A stretch of 64,000 bases of DNA from Streptomyces sp. Y2F8-2 (GCF_014905555.1 NZ_BNGS01000004.1:496001-560000), one strand, 5' to 3'; counted from the stretch's first letter, positions 26,484 through 35,098 are shown. Program-made: numbers and translations. Notes: generated by a model not told the origin, from the sequence alone.

Positions 26484-27323
26484 TCACCCCTGCCAGAGGT
26501 CGGTTACCGAAGGGAACAGCGCACTCGCCTGAGCGTGGCCCGCGCGGGCGGCAGCCGATCGGCGCGTGTGGTCCGTCATGTTGCGGCCCATGATGCGGCG
26601 TGCGGCACGGTCCGGGGACAGCAGGAAGACGCGCGCCCCGTTGTCGGACAGTTCCGCGGCCTGCTGTGCGGCGCTCGGATGCGGCCCGACCGCCCGCGGG
26701 ACCGGCACGACCGCCAGTACCCTGCGGTACCCGCGCGCGAGCTGGAGGTTGGCGGTCGAGCGACTGCCGCCGTCCATCCAGCGTCGGCCCGCTACGGTGA
26801 CCGGCGGCCATACGACGGGAACGGCACAGCTCGCCGCCACCGCTTCGAGGAGTGTCACTCCGGAGTGCGAGTCGAACACCTCGGTCTGTCCGCTCCGGGC
26901 GTCGACCGCGGCGATCCGGAGTTCCCGCTCGGGCCAGTCACGCACGTCGCCCAGGAGCGCGCCGACTGTATCGAAGACGTCCGACTCCGGGCCGGTCGGA
27001 GCGCGCAGCGCTGCCTGGGCGAGGCGTTCGATGGACCGCTGGGGATTGCGGGAGCCCAGCGCCGCCCAGAGGAAGCGCGCCGTCTGGCGCGCCGTCACGG
27101 GCAGGCGGACCGCGTCTGCTCCGGAGAGCTGGCGCTCGTACAAATCCGCAGCCGGGACGCCGGACAGGAGCCGGGATCCGAAGACGGCACCGGCGGACGT
27201 ACCGATCACGACGTCGGCGCTGGCGAGATCGATCCCCGCCTCAGTGAGCCCGGCGAGCACCCCGGTCAACCAGGCCCCGCCCACCGGCCCGCCGCCTCCG
27301 AGCACGAGTGCGGTGTCGGACAC
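26484..27323 (-). CDS. Patatin-like phospholipase
   Basis: A protein of 279 residues from GTG 27323, which has a strong GGGAGG site upstream. The patatin landmarks are all visible: the oxyanion loop LVLGGGGPVGGAWLTGVL, the nucleophile Ser in IGTSAGAVFGS, and the catalytic Asp in WMDGGSRSTANLQLA. The family hydrolyses acyl esters of lipids. There is no signal peptide, so it acts inside the cell. It is transcribed divergently from a TetR regulator, and two palindromes lie between the two starts, so control by that TetR is likely. Confidence 0.93.
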   Translation of the reverse strand: MSDTALVLGGGGPVGGAWLTGVLAGLTEAGIDLASADVVIGTSAGAVFGSRLLSGVPAADLYERQLSGADAVRLPVTARQTARFLWAALGSRNPQRSIERLAQAALRAPTGPESDVFDTVGALLGDVRDWPERELRIAAVDARSGQTEVFDSHSGVTLLEAVAASCAVPVVWPPVTVAGRRWMDGGSRSTANLQLARGYRRVLAVVPVPRAVGPHPSAAQQAAELSDNGARVFLLSPDRAARRIMGRNMTDHTRRSAAARAGHAQASALFPSVTDLWQG

Positions 27324-27376
27324 GTCTCCCCCTCCCGCATGAACGATCGCGGACACTACGTCCGCCGGAGACGAAA

Positions 27377-27392
27377 CGGGGAATAGTCCCCG
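27377..27392. promoter_or_regulatory. Operator 1 of the patatin/TetR divergent promoter
   Basis: CGGGGA and TCCCCG arms surround a short A/T core, matching the centre of the longer palindrome at 27419-27440. It lies about 55 bases upstream of the patatin start and could overlap that gene's promoter. Confidence 0.65.
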
Positions 27393-27418
27393 GTTGCGTC
27401 GGTCGACGATAGCATCCG

Positions 27419-27440
27419 TACCGGGGAGAACTCCCCGGTA
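27419..27440. promoter_or_regulatory. Operator 2: perfect 22-base palindrome before the TetR start
   Basis: Arms TACCGGGGAG and CTCCCCGGTA are perfectly complementary around AA. The site ends 20 bases before the TetR start, typical for autoregulation by a TetR-family dimer. It shares the CGGGGA/TCCCCG arms with operator 1. Confidence 0.8.
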
Positions 27441-27460
27441 CGGGGTGAGGAGAGGGAGAG

Positions 27461-28120
27461 ATGATGGCTGAGCGTTCGTCGGTGGGGCGCCGCGATGCGC
27501 TGCGCAACCGGAAGCTGCTGATGGACAAAGCCCGCGAGGTCTTCGCCGAACAGGGCTTGGACGCCCCGCTCGATGAAATCGCCCGACGGGCGGGCGTGGG
27601 CAACGCCACCCTCTATCGCCATTTCCCTACTCGTGCCGCGCTGGTCGATGAGGTCTTCCGGGATGCGCTCACCGAGACCATGGCGGCCGGCGAGCGGGCG
27701 CGAACCGCCGCAGACGCATGGATGGGGCTGACCGAGTATCTACGAACAGTGTTCGCGGGCCTGGCCGCAGACCGCGGCACCAACGACCTCATGACCACGA
27801 ACCTGGACGGCGTCACTTCCCTGGAGGCGATCCACGCCCACAACCGCAGGACCATCGACGAGCTGGTCCGGCGCGGTCAGGAGCAGAGCACCATCCGGCC
27901 GGACCTCACCACCGAGGACCTGCTCTTCGCCCTGGCAGCACTGGGCCGGGCTGTTCCCGCGCTCACCACGGTCGCTCCGGATGCCTGGCTCCGCCCACTC
28001 GCCCTGTTCCTCGAGGGCCTTCGCGCGCACCCGGCCGCGCCCCCTCTGCCCGCGTCGGCGCTCACCTCCGCCCAGCTCGGCACGGTGCTGCTCAATCTGG
28101 GTCCGCACAGGCGGCGTTGA
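27461..28120 (+). CDS. TetR-family transcriptional regulator
   Basis: A protein of 219 residues; GAGGAGAGGGAGAG precedes tandem ATGs at 27461 and 27464. The N-terminal helix-turn-helix is clear: AREVFAEQGLDAPLDEIARRAGVGNATLYRHFPTRAALVDEVF, contiguous. The C-terminal ligand domain resembles the SbtR-like group. It diverges from the patatin gene, and two related palindromes in the shared region are its likely binding sites. Confidence 0.94.
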   Translation: MMAERSSVGRRDALRNRKLLMDKAREVFAEQGLDAPLDEIARRAGVGNATLYRHFPTRAALVDEVFRDALTETMAAGERARTAADAWMGLTEYLRTVFAGLAADRGTNDLMTTNLDGVTSLEAIHAHNRRTIDELVRRGQEQSTIRPDLTTEDLLFALAALGRAVPALTTVAPDAWLRPLALFLEGLRAHPAAPPLPASALTSAQLGTVLLNLGPHRRR

Positions 28121-28227
28121 GGACCCGTCGGCGTGTGGACAGGCAGCGGGAAGCCCCCCGATGGACGACACGTCGGCCCGACACGTCGGTGCACCGATGC
28201 CACACGGCACCGGTGCACCGGTCGCAG

Positions 28228-29271
28228 TGGGAAGTGCGTGAAGATCCGCGTGCCGTCGATGCCCTCCCAGCGGAAGGTGTGGTGCGGGAACTTGTTCGTC
28301 TGCGACCAGGAGATCTTCTGCGTCAGCAGCCACTTCGAGACCGCCGCCTTGATGATCTGCGGCAGACCGGCGGCGAAGCCGAAGGTGTCGGGCAGCCATG
28401 CCTCGTCGTTCTCGATGCCGAACTCGTCGAGGAAGGACCGCTTGCCGTGCACGAACTGCCGCGCCATCGCCTCCGAACCGGGCATGTTGGTGTCCGACTC
28501 CACCCACATCCCGCCGGCCGGCACGAACCGCCCGTCCGCCACAGCCTTCTTCACCCGCGCCCATACCTCGGGCCGGTGCTCCTTCACCCACGCCCACTGC
28601 TGCGCCTGCGACATGGCGAAGACGAACTCCGGCTCGTCCTCGATCAGTGCGGTCATGTTGGACGTCGTACGGGCCACCTTGCGCACCGTCTCGCGCAGCG
28701 GCCACAGCCAGGCCGAGTCGATGTGGGCGTGCCCGACGGCGCTGATGCGGTGCGCGGACGGCACGGCGGGGGAAACCAGGACATCCGTCAGACGGGGACG
28801 GGCCCGCTCAGCCGTGCCGTTCACGTCCTGGAGGTCGACGGCGTCGAGCGCCTTCTCCACCGCGCGCAGGATCTCCCAGCGGCGCGCGGAGTCCACGGGC
28901 AGCTCGGCCATCAGCTCGCCGAGCACCTCCAGGTCGATCACCAGCTGCCACACCGTCTCGTCGAAGACGGCGATGTCCTTCGGCTGCCGGTCGTTGCTCA
29001 GCAGACCGAGGGTGTACTCGAGCTCCGGGAAGTCGGCGAGGCCGCGGGAGACGTCGTGGGAGCACCACCAGGTGACGCCCCACAGACCGGGGCAGTCCAG
29101 GACGTGGGTGAGGGTCGCCTCGGCGAAGGCGGCTGCGTGCTCGGCGGGGACCAGCGGGGCGGGTGCGCCGACCTCCTGGAGCCAGACCGGGCGGCGCGGG
29201 TCGTCGGCCCAGGCCTTGCTGAGCTCGACGAGGTAGGCGGCGTGCTCCTCCCACGGCGAACGCAGACGCAC
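28228..29271 (-). pseudogene. Relic: C-terminus of a GH5-type glycosidase joined to an internal piece of GH38 alpha-mannosidase
   Basis: One open frame holds two unrelated parts. Residues 1-98 (WEEHAAYLVELSKAWADDPR, WGVTWWCSHDVSRGLADFPELEYTLGLLSNDR) are the end of a clan-A/GH5-like enzyme lacking its barrel start. From residue 99 (28978) the sequence becomes the GH38 mannosidase catalytic region (ISAVGHAHIDSAWLWPLRET with the HIDxAWLWP zinc motif, then WLPDTFGF), without its N-terminal domain. Similarity stops at THFP (28228) in mid-domain. Both junctions look like deletions. The frame begins with GTG immediately after the stop of the upstream GH3 gene, so it may still be transcribed, but no complete active enzyme could result. 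Confidence 0.85.
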
Positions 29272-30600
29272 TCAGCGACAGACGAGCAACCCCGCATCGT
29301 GCTTCGCGGCGAGGATCCGATGCACGCTGTCGTCCACCTTGGCTCGGAAGGAGGCGTCCTGCTGCATCCGGGTTTGGATCGCCTGCGCCATCGCCGGTAC
29401 CGTGCTCGGCCGCACGGTCAGGATCATGTCTCCGCCTGCCGAGAGGAAGTTCAGCGCCCGCTGCGCCGGGGTGAAGGACCGTACCGCGACCGCGTTCCCG
29501 AGGTCGTCCGAGATCACCACGCCTTTGAAGCCCATGTCACGGCGCAGCAGCTGACCGATGACAGTCGGCGAGAAGGCCGCCAGGTGCTTGGAGTCGATCT
29601 TGGTGTAGGTGGCCAATGAGACCATGACGAACGGCGAACCGGCACGGATCCCCGCCCGGAAGGGCGTGAGACCGGAGCTGCCGGCGGTCGTCACCGAGTC
29701 CACGACGTTCGCGCTGACGTCGGTGTTGCCGATCACCTGGCCGAGTCCCGGAAAGTGCTTGAGTGTCGTCATCACACCCGACTGCGCGAAGCCGGCGGCG
29801 AAGGCGTTGCTGTGAGGGGTCACGGTGTCGGCGGTGTGGCCGTACTCACGGTCGAAGGAGCCGATGGGGGCGTTGCGGGTGCCCAGGCCTGCCGGGACCA
29901 CGTCGGCGACCGGGGCCAGATCGAGGTCGACTCCGGCGGCCTTCAGCTGCTTCGCCCAGCCCGCGGCCCGCGTACGCAGTGTCGTGACCGGCCAGCTGCC
30001 CTGGGTCAGCCCGCTCGGAATGGCCGAGAATCCCGGGCCGCTCAGCACCTGCACCCGGCCGCCCTCCTGGTCGGTGGCGACCACCAGCCCGACCCGCTTA
30101 CCGGCGACCCGGTCCGCCTGACCGCGAAAACCCTCGACCAGCCTTCTGGTCACCGTTGTGCCGGCGCTGCTGCGCCCCGTGAGCATGATGGATCCCACGT
30201 GATGGTCACGCAGAGTGCGCAGCTGGGCCGCGTCCGGGTGGGCCGCGGAGACTCCACCCATGAAAAGCTGCCCAACCCGCTGAGCCGTGGTCATGCCGGA
30301 GAAGTACCGGTCCGTGCACGTGGCAGCGGGTGCCGGCGGTGCGGTGGTCGTGGCAGCCGAGGAGGCGGCCCCGGTGGTGGCCGAAGCGGCATCGGGCGCG
30401 GTGCGGCTGGGCAGGGGACCGGCGGTGCCGGGGGTTTGCGCGCCGGGGCTGGTGGCGAGAGGCCGGGGGGAGTCGGCCGGTCCCTGCTGCGTGGCCGATT
30501 CTCCGCAGGCGGCGGCCGTCAGTGCCAGGATGATCAGCGGGGTCATGGTGCGCAGGGATGCGGTGCGCTGCCTCCCCGGCCGGCGGACACGCGTGGTCAT
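29272..30600 (-). CDS. GH3-family lipoprotein, beta-N-acetylhexosaminidase-like
   Basis: A protein of 442 residues from ATG 30600, with GGAG upstream. The signal ends in the lipobox LTAAAC, so the mature protein is membrane-anchored outside. A long Ala/Thr/Pro linker reaches about residue 90. The GH3 barrel follows with GQLFMGGV, DQEGGRVQVL, the KHFPGLGQVIGNTD motif and VVISDDLGN, which holds the nucleophile Asp position. The family NagZ dyad His is usually in KHFPGHG; here that His is Leu, so the activity may differ. It precedes the glycosidase relic without a gap. Confidence 0.88.
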   Translation of the reverse strand: MTTRVRRPGRQRTASLRTMTPLIILALTAAACGESATQQGPADSPRPLATSPGAQTPGTAGPLPSRTAPDAASATTGAASSAATTTAPPAPAATCTDRYFSGMTTAQRVGQLFMGGVSAAHPDAAQLRTLRDHHVGSIMLTGRSSAGTTVTRRLVEGFRGQADRVAGKRVGLVVATDQEGGRVQVLSGPGFSAIPSGLTQGSWPVTTLRTRAAGWAKQLKAAGVDLDLAPVADVVPAGLGTRNAPIGSFDREYGHTADTVTPHSNAFAAGFAQSGVMTTLKHFPGLGQVIGNTDVSANVVDSVTTAGSSGLTPFRAGIRAGSPFVMVSLATYTKIDSKHLAAFSPTVIGQLLRRDMGFKGVVISDDLGNAVAVRSFTPAQRALNFLSAGGDMILTVRPSTVPAMAQAIQTRMQQDASFRAKVDDSVHRILAAKHDAGLLVCR

Positions 30601-30770
30601 GGTTTTCTCTCCTGCTTGTTGCTCGGATCGCCTCGGTCCGCGGGGCTTGGTAACCGCTTCCGGCACGGCGAGCTGGGGCCGGCTGTTTCCATCACACCGT
30701 ACGTCGATTCGCATCGGCCTGGCGCCTCTGCCGGCTCAGCCCCGGGCACCGCTGCCCTTTCCAGTCACAG

Positions 30771-30810
30771 CTTGCGGTTGGTCACCTTGCGATTGGTCAC
30801 CTTGCGGTGA
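30771..30810. repeat. 15-base direct repeats upstream of the wbl gene
   Basis: CTTGCGGTTGGTCAC (30771-30785) and CTTGCGATTGGTCAC (30786-30800) are followed by a partial third copy CTTGCGGTGA (30801-30810). They lie in the divergent region between the GH3 lipoprotein and the WhiB-like gene, just before an A/T-richer patch (GACATATAGACG) that could be a promoter. Tandem activator sites are one explanation. Confidence 0.7.
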
Positions 30811-30940
30811 AGAGGTCGACATATAGACGAAGTCTCAATCCGCTCTTATTTTGGACGGTGCCTTGCTGGGGCAATCATGGGCGGGACGTCATCGGTGGTG
30901 CACTGCACCGCGCCGCGTGATGCCGGCAAGTGGAGGTGCT

Positions 30941-31174
30941 GTGAATTGGCGTGAGATGGCCGCTTGCCGCTTTGAAGATCCTGAACTGTTCTTTCCCGTC
31001 AGCGACGACGGCTTGTCCCTTCTCCAGGTCGAACGAGCCAGGCGTGTCTGCGATCGCTGCCCCGTCTTGCGTGAATGTCGCGGGTGGGCGCTGCGCTACG
31101 GCGAGACGGACGGGGTGTGGGGTGGGCTCACACCGGGTCAACGGCGGGCGCTGGCCCAGTCCCATCGCATCTGA
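30941..31174 (+). CDS. WhiB-like (Wbl) iron-sulfur regulator
   Basis: A protein of 77 residues. The GTG at 30941 is chosen for its GGAGG site; an in-frame ATG at 30851 would add 30 unrelated residues. Four Cys residues in family spacing (AACRFEDPELFF, then RRVCDRCPVLREC) would bind a 4Fe-4S cluster, and the turn motif GVWGGL is followed by a basic end (TPGQRRAL). Wbl proteins are restricted to actinobacteria and their phages and act with sigma factors on development, redox or antibiotic genes. Its target is not evident. Confidence 0.92.
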   Translation: MNWREMAACRFEDPELFFPVSDDGLSLLQVERARRVCDRCPVLRECRGWALRYGETDGVWGGLTPGQRRALAQSHRI

Positions 31175-31686
31175 GGTGGCGCGGTGCCGTGCGCTCCTGG
31201 ACGTGGATCTCCAGCTTGCCAGACGCCTGATGGCCGACGCGACCGCTTCTCCGGGCGGATGTCGGCGGCAGCGTCAGCCACGCTTTTGTGCTGAGGACCA
31301 CTGCCGTGCTTCGGCGCTTGACCGACAAGGCACCAGGTTTGCTCCCCAGTGCACTGAACCGACCGAACAGTTCTCTATCGCCTGCTGATGCGATTCAATA
31401 TTCCGAGTCCGTATGCCCGCTGTGGAACACGGCAACACCCCAGGCTTCCGGCCGAATTCCTGCGCTCATCGCCTTGGGAATCGGTTGGGTAGGGGGTGCG
31501 ACGCCCGGATGACCCACCGGACGTGTCCGCCTGCCCGATCGAGCGTCTGGAGGGCGATGCACGACCCAGCGTTGAGTACCGAGGCCGGAACCGTGCTCGG
31601 TACCCCGGCGGGTGGTGTCGTCGAAGTGGGGATCGGACGCACAGTGTTGATGAAATTACCGGGCAGCCACGGGTGTTGAACAGGTC
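31175..31686. other. About 510 bases without a recognisable gene
   Basis: No frame here shows a family motif together with a ribosome site. The base composition is less biased than in the neighbouring genes, which suits non-coding or decayed DNA. I found no strong hairpin. Confidence 0.45.
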
Positions 31687-32145
31687 ATGACTCAAGGACC
31701 AGCACCCCGCCCACTGTCCGACGAAGCCCTCTCCGAACTGCTTGCCAAGCAGCAGTTCGGTACGCTCGCCACCGTCAAGCGCAGTGGTCATCCTCACCTG
31801 ACCACCATGCTGTACAGCTGGGACTCCAAGGCCCGCATGGTGCGGTTCTCGACGACGGCCGACCGCACCAAGGTCGGGCACCTGCGGCGCGACCCACGTG
31901 CCGCGCTGCATGTGCGGGGCGGTGACGTGTGGTCGTTCGCCGTCGCTGAAGGCCAGGCTGAGGTCTCCGAGATCACGACGGTTCCTGGCGACGAGGTCGG
32001 TCGGGAACTGCTCGGGATGATCCCGCACGACGCAAAGCCGGAGGACGAGGACGCGTTCCTGGAACAGCTGGTTGCCGAGCGGCGTCTCGTCATCCGGTTG
32101 AAGGTGGACCGGCTGTATGGAACGGCGCTCGACATCGACGGCTAG
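31687..32145 (+). CDS. PPOX-class FMN/F420-dependent oxidoreductase
   Basis: A protein of 152 residues with the split-barrel fold of the pyridoxamine-phosphate-oxidase superfamily: FGTLATVKRSGHPHLTTMLYSWD, then VRFSTTADRTKVGHLRRDPRAALHV. This order (ATV...G.PH...W, then T...KV.NL..DPR) is typical of actinobacterial members that use F420 or FMN. It is cytosolic and the substrate is unknown. It converges with the Mrr-like gene across a short hairpin. Confidence 0.88.
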   Translation: MTQGPAPRPLSDEALSELLAKQQFGTLATVKRSGHPHLTTMLYSWDSKARMVRFSTTADRTKVGHLRRDPRAALHVRGGDVWSFAVAEGQAEVSEITTVPGDEVGRELLGMIPHDAKPEDEDAFLEQLVAERRLVIRLKVDRLYGTALDIDG

Positions 32146-32156
32146 GACAGGTCGGG

Positions 32157-32178
32157 CCGCCACTGCCGGTCGTGGCGG
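32157..32178. terminator. Short hairpin between convergent genes
   Basis: CCGCCAC (32157-32163) and GTGGCGG (32172-32178) can pair around an eight-base loop, between the stops of the PPOX and Mrr-like genes. It is a plausible bidirectional terminator but weaker than others in the window. Confidence 0.45.
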
Positions 32179-32218
32179 GAGCGTACAGCGGTTGCCGGTC
32201 AAAGCCACTCGGTGAGGA

Positions 32219-33100
32219 TCAGCGTACGTCGGTGTCCTGCGTCCGTGGCCGCCAGGGTTCCGGCCCGGTGCCGTCGCTCCACGCCTGCAGGTCCTCCCGG
32301 TCCCAGCACACGATCCCGCACTGCTCGGCGTACTCCAGCGCGGGGGCGGTGAAACCGCTGGTGGTGACGACGATCGCGACATCCGCCCCGTGGACGGTGA
32401 AGCACGTGCCGCCGAAGCGCTGGAGGTCCTGGGAACCGACCCGATTGGTATCGCCGTAGCGCTTGCACTGGATGACGACACGCCTTCCGTCCGGAGCCGT
32501 GGCCACGACGTCGGCGCCGAGGTCCCCGGCTCCGCCGACGACCTCCACCTCAGTGCATCCGTCGCGTTCGCACAGGGCGGCTGTCGCTTGCTCGAACTCA
32601 TCGGGATCCAGGGTCTCGAGGTCGACGGGCCCGGTCGTCGGGTGGGCGGTCGCCACGTCGGGCGTGAGCGTGACGGCCTCCTCGGCGTTACGGGAGACGG
32701 CGGGCGTCTCGTGGGGATCCGTCCGCCCGGCGGGTACGACGAGCGGTCCGTCGGCCGTGTCGGGTGCGGCGGGGGCCCCGCCGGGAGAGGGCTCGTGATC
32801 GAGCACGTCGAGTGCCGTCCTGGTCGCCTCGTCCAGCGCGGCGGTGGCCTTGCGCGCGGTCCGTGCGACGGAGAACGGGTGCCGCCGACGCCGCCGCAGG
32901 AGCAGGGCGGCTGTCAGAACGAGTACTCCGAGGACGGCGGCCCAGGTGGGGCGCTGCTCGGCGACACTGATCGCCGTCCGGGCGGTCAAGCCCACAAGGC
33001 TGACGACGGCGGCCAGGAGACCGAAGAAGAGGGCCGTGTAGCGCAGATCGAAGGCGCGCCGAGGGTTCACTGGTCGCCTACGGCGTACGGGCGTTGCCAC
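32219..33100 (-). CDS. Membrane-anchored Mrr-like restriction endonuclease-fold protein
   Basis: A protein of 293 residues. I prefer GTG 33100, which follows GGGGGGAG by about nine bases; the frame can extend to 33208. After a basic N-terminus (RRRRPVNPRR) come two membrane helices (ALFFGLLAAVVSLVGL and WAAVLGVLVLTAALLL), a long acidic linker, and a C-terminal Mrr-type domain: LDPDEFEQATAALCERDG, then GADVVATAPDGRRVVIQCKRYGD, which contains the D...QxK nuclease residues. The fold cleaves DNA in type IV systems, but membrane-tethered versions are widespread in streptomycetes and their role is unclear. Confidence 0.85.
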   Translation of the reverse strand: MATPVRRRRPVNPRRAFDLRYTALFFGLLAAVVSLVGLTARTAISVAEQRPTWAAVLGVLVLTAALLLRRRRRHPFSVARTARKATAALDEATRTALDVLDHEPSPGGAPAAPDTADGPLVVPAGRTDPHETPAVSRNAEEAVTLTPDVATAHPTTGPVDLETLDPDEFEQATAALCERDGCTEVEVVGGAGDLGADVVATAPDGRRVVIQCKRYGDTNRVGSQDLQRFGGTCFTVHGADVAIVVTTSGFTAPALEYAEQCGIVCWDREDLQAWSDGTGPEPWRPRTQDTDVR

Positions 33101-33385
33101 GAGCTGGACTCCCCCCAACGGGACCGATACGAAGATCACTTCCCGTCTGCCCTGGATCGAGGGGTTCACCACCGTTGCGACGGCCCAGCGATCTTCGCGA
33201 CCAGTCACACACGCGCACTGCGCAGGACGCCGGCCGTAGCCGTCGAGCCCCGGCTCGGGTCGCGACGTTCGCGCTGTCCTTGGCCCTGAGGCCCGCCGTC
33301 ACTCTGTTCGTTCCGCGCCACCGACCGCGGTAGCCCAGGGTGCCCCGACGACGCTTCAGCTCCAGCGCCAACTGGCCGTCGCCAC

Positions 33386-33800
33386 CTATCGACCCCTCTC
33401 GATGCCCGCCTCGGCGGTTACCGCAACGGCGAGCGCAGCCTCGCCTACCCGCTGGCCGTCGCCACCGGCCCCGGCGACCTGGTCATCGCCGACCGCGGCT
33501 TCTGGTCGGTCGAGTTCGCGCACGTCTTCACCGTGGCGGGCGCGCCCATGCTGCGACACTCACCCACCCGGTCGTGGACAGTGACCGCGTCTCCTACCTG
33601 AAGTGCGTCCGCGTCATCCGTCGCAGCGCCCCTTCTCAGCTCGGAGCGACTACTGCCAAGCTCACCCGCTCCTTCGCCGAAGCCGGGTGGGAGGCACGCA
33701 GCCGGCTCCGACCGACCCGCCGTAGCCGGGACTGCCCACGTGCGATCAAGAGGCCAAACCGATGGCCGGTACTGAGGACCCGCGCCAGACGCAACACGGT
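33386..33800 (+). mobile_element. Internally deleted IS4-type transposase relic
   Basis: Frame 2 from 33386 reads DARLGGYRNGERSLAYPL and GDLVIADRGFWSVEFAHVF, the ADRGF catalytic-region motif of IS4-family transposases. It then stops. A different frame from about 33565 reads VVDSDRVSYLKCVRVIRRS and later RDCPRAIKRP, matching the usual C-terminal parts (DPDRISFxRALRxxRR, YPRVVKR). The middle of the enzyme with the catalytic Glu is missing. No terminal inverted repeats were found, so the element is dead. Confidence 0.7.
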
Positions 33801-33955
33801 GCAGCCAGGTCGCTGGGCCCACAACCCGACCGCCAAGCCAAAGAGCACCCACCGGGCCGGAAGACCGGCGCTCAAGGGAGCCCAAGACCTGACGTGACGG
33901 CGTCGACGTTCGATGTCCGAGCCCCGAAGCTCGCGGTCCTGGCGTCAGGACCCCA

Positions 33956-34444
33956 TCACGGTGCTTCCGCGACCGGCTTCAGATCGTGGATCGCAAAGTG
34001 CAGCTGTGCGTCGTCCGTGGAGTCTGCCCAGAGGCCCTCTGCGTCGAGCACGGAAGCTGCGACCACTCGTGCTTCGGCGACGAGTTCGGGGTCATAGTTG
34101 AAGCCTGGCCACGGCAGCACCGGAAAGCCGTTCGCCTCTCCGAATCGGCGCACCTGCTCGATGTCGCCCAGGACTGCGGACGGCAGTGATTCATTGGCCC
34201 AGGCCCACAACCAGGTCTGCTGGGACAGGCTCACGCTGCCAATCATCGTGAGTCGTCCCGTGAGAAACGCCTTCCCGCTGCGGGACCACGTGATCCGCGC
34301 GTCGTCGAGTGACCAGTGGTACTGCACATCGCCCGACAGGCCGTAGCGCTCAACCATGAGCGCCTGCCGCGAGCGGGCCCGCTCACGAGCCGAGAGCACA
34401 ACCCCGTCCCAGTCGGAATGGTCGTGCGGCGAGCCGTCCTCCAC
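33956..34444 (-). CDS. DUF6882-like hypothetical protein
   Basis: A protein of 162 residues from GTG 34444, which has GGAGG just upstream; the frame runs on to 34522 without a better site. The sequence has QYHWSLDDARITWSRSGK, WLWAWANESLPSAVLGDIEQVRRFGEANGF and a Trp/Asp-rich end, like a family of soluble actinobacterial proteins (DUF6882) found singly or in toxin-immunity-like settings. No catalytic motif is visible. It stands alone here, next to a transposase relic. Confidence 0.72.
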   Translation of the reverse strand: MEDGSPHDHSDWDGVVLSARERARSRQALMVERYGLSGDVQYHWSLDDARITWSRSGKAFLTGRLTMIGSVSLSQQTWLWAWANESLPSAVLGDIEQVRRFGEANGFPVLPWPGFNYDPELVAEARVVAASVLDAEGLWADSTDDAQLHFAIHDLKPVAEAP

Positions 34445-34612
34445 CTTGCCTCCTCGCGCAGAGCTGTCGGCAAGATCCTCCCATCCCCCTTCAGGTCGAG
34501 CCTTACAGGGGGCGAGCCTCATGCGAAGAGCGCAGGACCGACCTGGTCCTGAGCTCTTCTAGGGTCTGCTGTCGGCGTGCGACGTTAAGGCAACTGCATT
34601 GCCGCCGCCCGC

Positions 34613-34644
34613 CCCCCCGACCCCCCGACCCCCCGATCCCCCGA
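34613..34644. repeat. Four tandem 8-base units, CCCCCCGA
   Basis: Three exact CCCCCCGA units and one TCCCCCGA unit follow each other between the DUF6882-like gene and the GNAT gene. Like the array at 11430 the unit is eight bases long, though the sequence is unrelated. Slippage or assembly ambiguity is likely here. Confidence 0.85.
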
Positions 34645-34690
34645 GCATGGCCAGTGCACGGCGCCGGGCGGCGCCGGCCAGGGCACCCGG

Positions 34691-35098
34691 CTACAGGGAC
34701 GTCTGCAACGTCACCGACTGGGGCGCAAAGCCGTTGCGCTCATAGAACCGGATGGCCTCGGTATTGCTTGAGTATGCGGTCACCTCAGCGGCTTCGGCTT
34801 CGGCTCCTGCGTCCTTCGCCCAGCCGATGAACTCTGCGACCAGACGCCCTCCGATCCGGCCTCGGCGAAACGCGGGCTGCACATACATGCTCACCAGCGT
34901 TGCAACCTTCACCGGCTGCATCGCAGACGTGTCCCGCAGCGCACCCACGAGATGGCCCACGACCTCGCCGTCACAGTCGGCGACGAGCAACAGCCGGTTC
35001 GGATCGTCTATGCCGGTGGCGAAACGTTGGGGCCCGTGCTGACGAGGCCAGTCGATGTTGATGCTGGGATCCCGAGTCCCGGCGTCCTCAGCGAACAA
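34691..35098 (-). CDS. GNAT acetyltransferase, probably 5'-truncated
   Basis: A protein of 135 residues from TTG 35098. The acetyl-CoA binding part is clear: VATLVSMYVQPAFRRGRIGGRLVAEFIGWAKDAGA and VTAYSSNTEAIRFYERNGFAP. The beginning (LFAEDAGTRDPSINIDWP) is where such proteins normally have another 15-30 residues containing the first strand; the frame stays open upstream but the peptide there is not family-like and no ribosome site is seen. The gene may be clipped at its 5' end. Substrate unknown. Confidence 0.7.
   Translation of the reverse strand: MFAEDAGTRDPSINIDWPRQHGPQRFATGIDDPNRLLLVADCDGEVVGHLVGALRDTSAMQPVKVATLVSMYVQPAFRRGRIGGRLVAEFIGWAKDAGAEAEAAEVTAYSSNTEAIRFYERNGFAPQSVTLQTSL

Noticed and set aside
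28160..28235. Attachment site or insertion-sequence end at short repeats (CGACACGTCGG twice, CGGTGCACCG twice)
   Set aside because: The repeats are short, no transposase or integrase is adjacent, and no matching partner was found at another boundary.
34613..34644. CRISPR or regulatory array
   Set aside because: Only four eight-base C-rich units with no spacers; a simple slippage repeat explains it.
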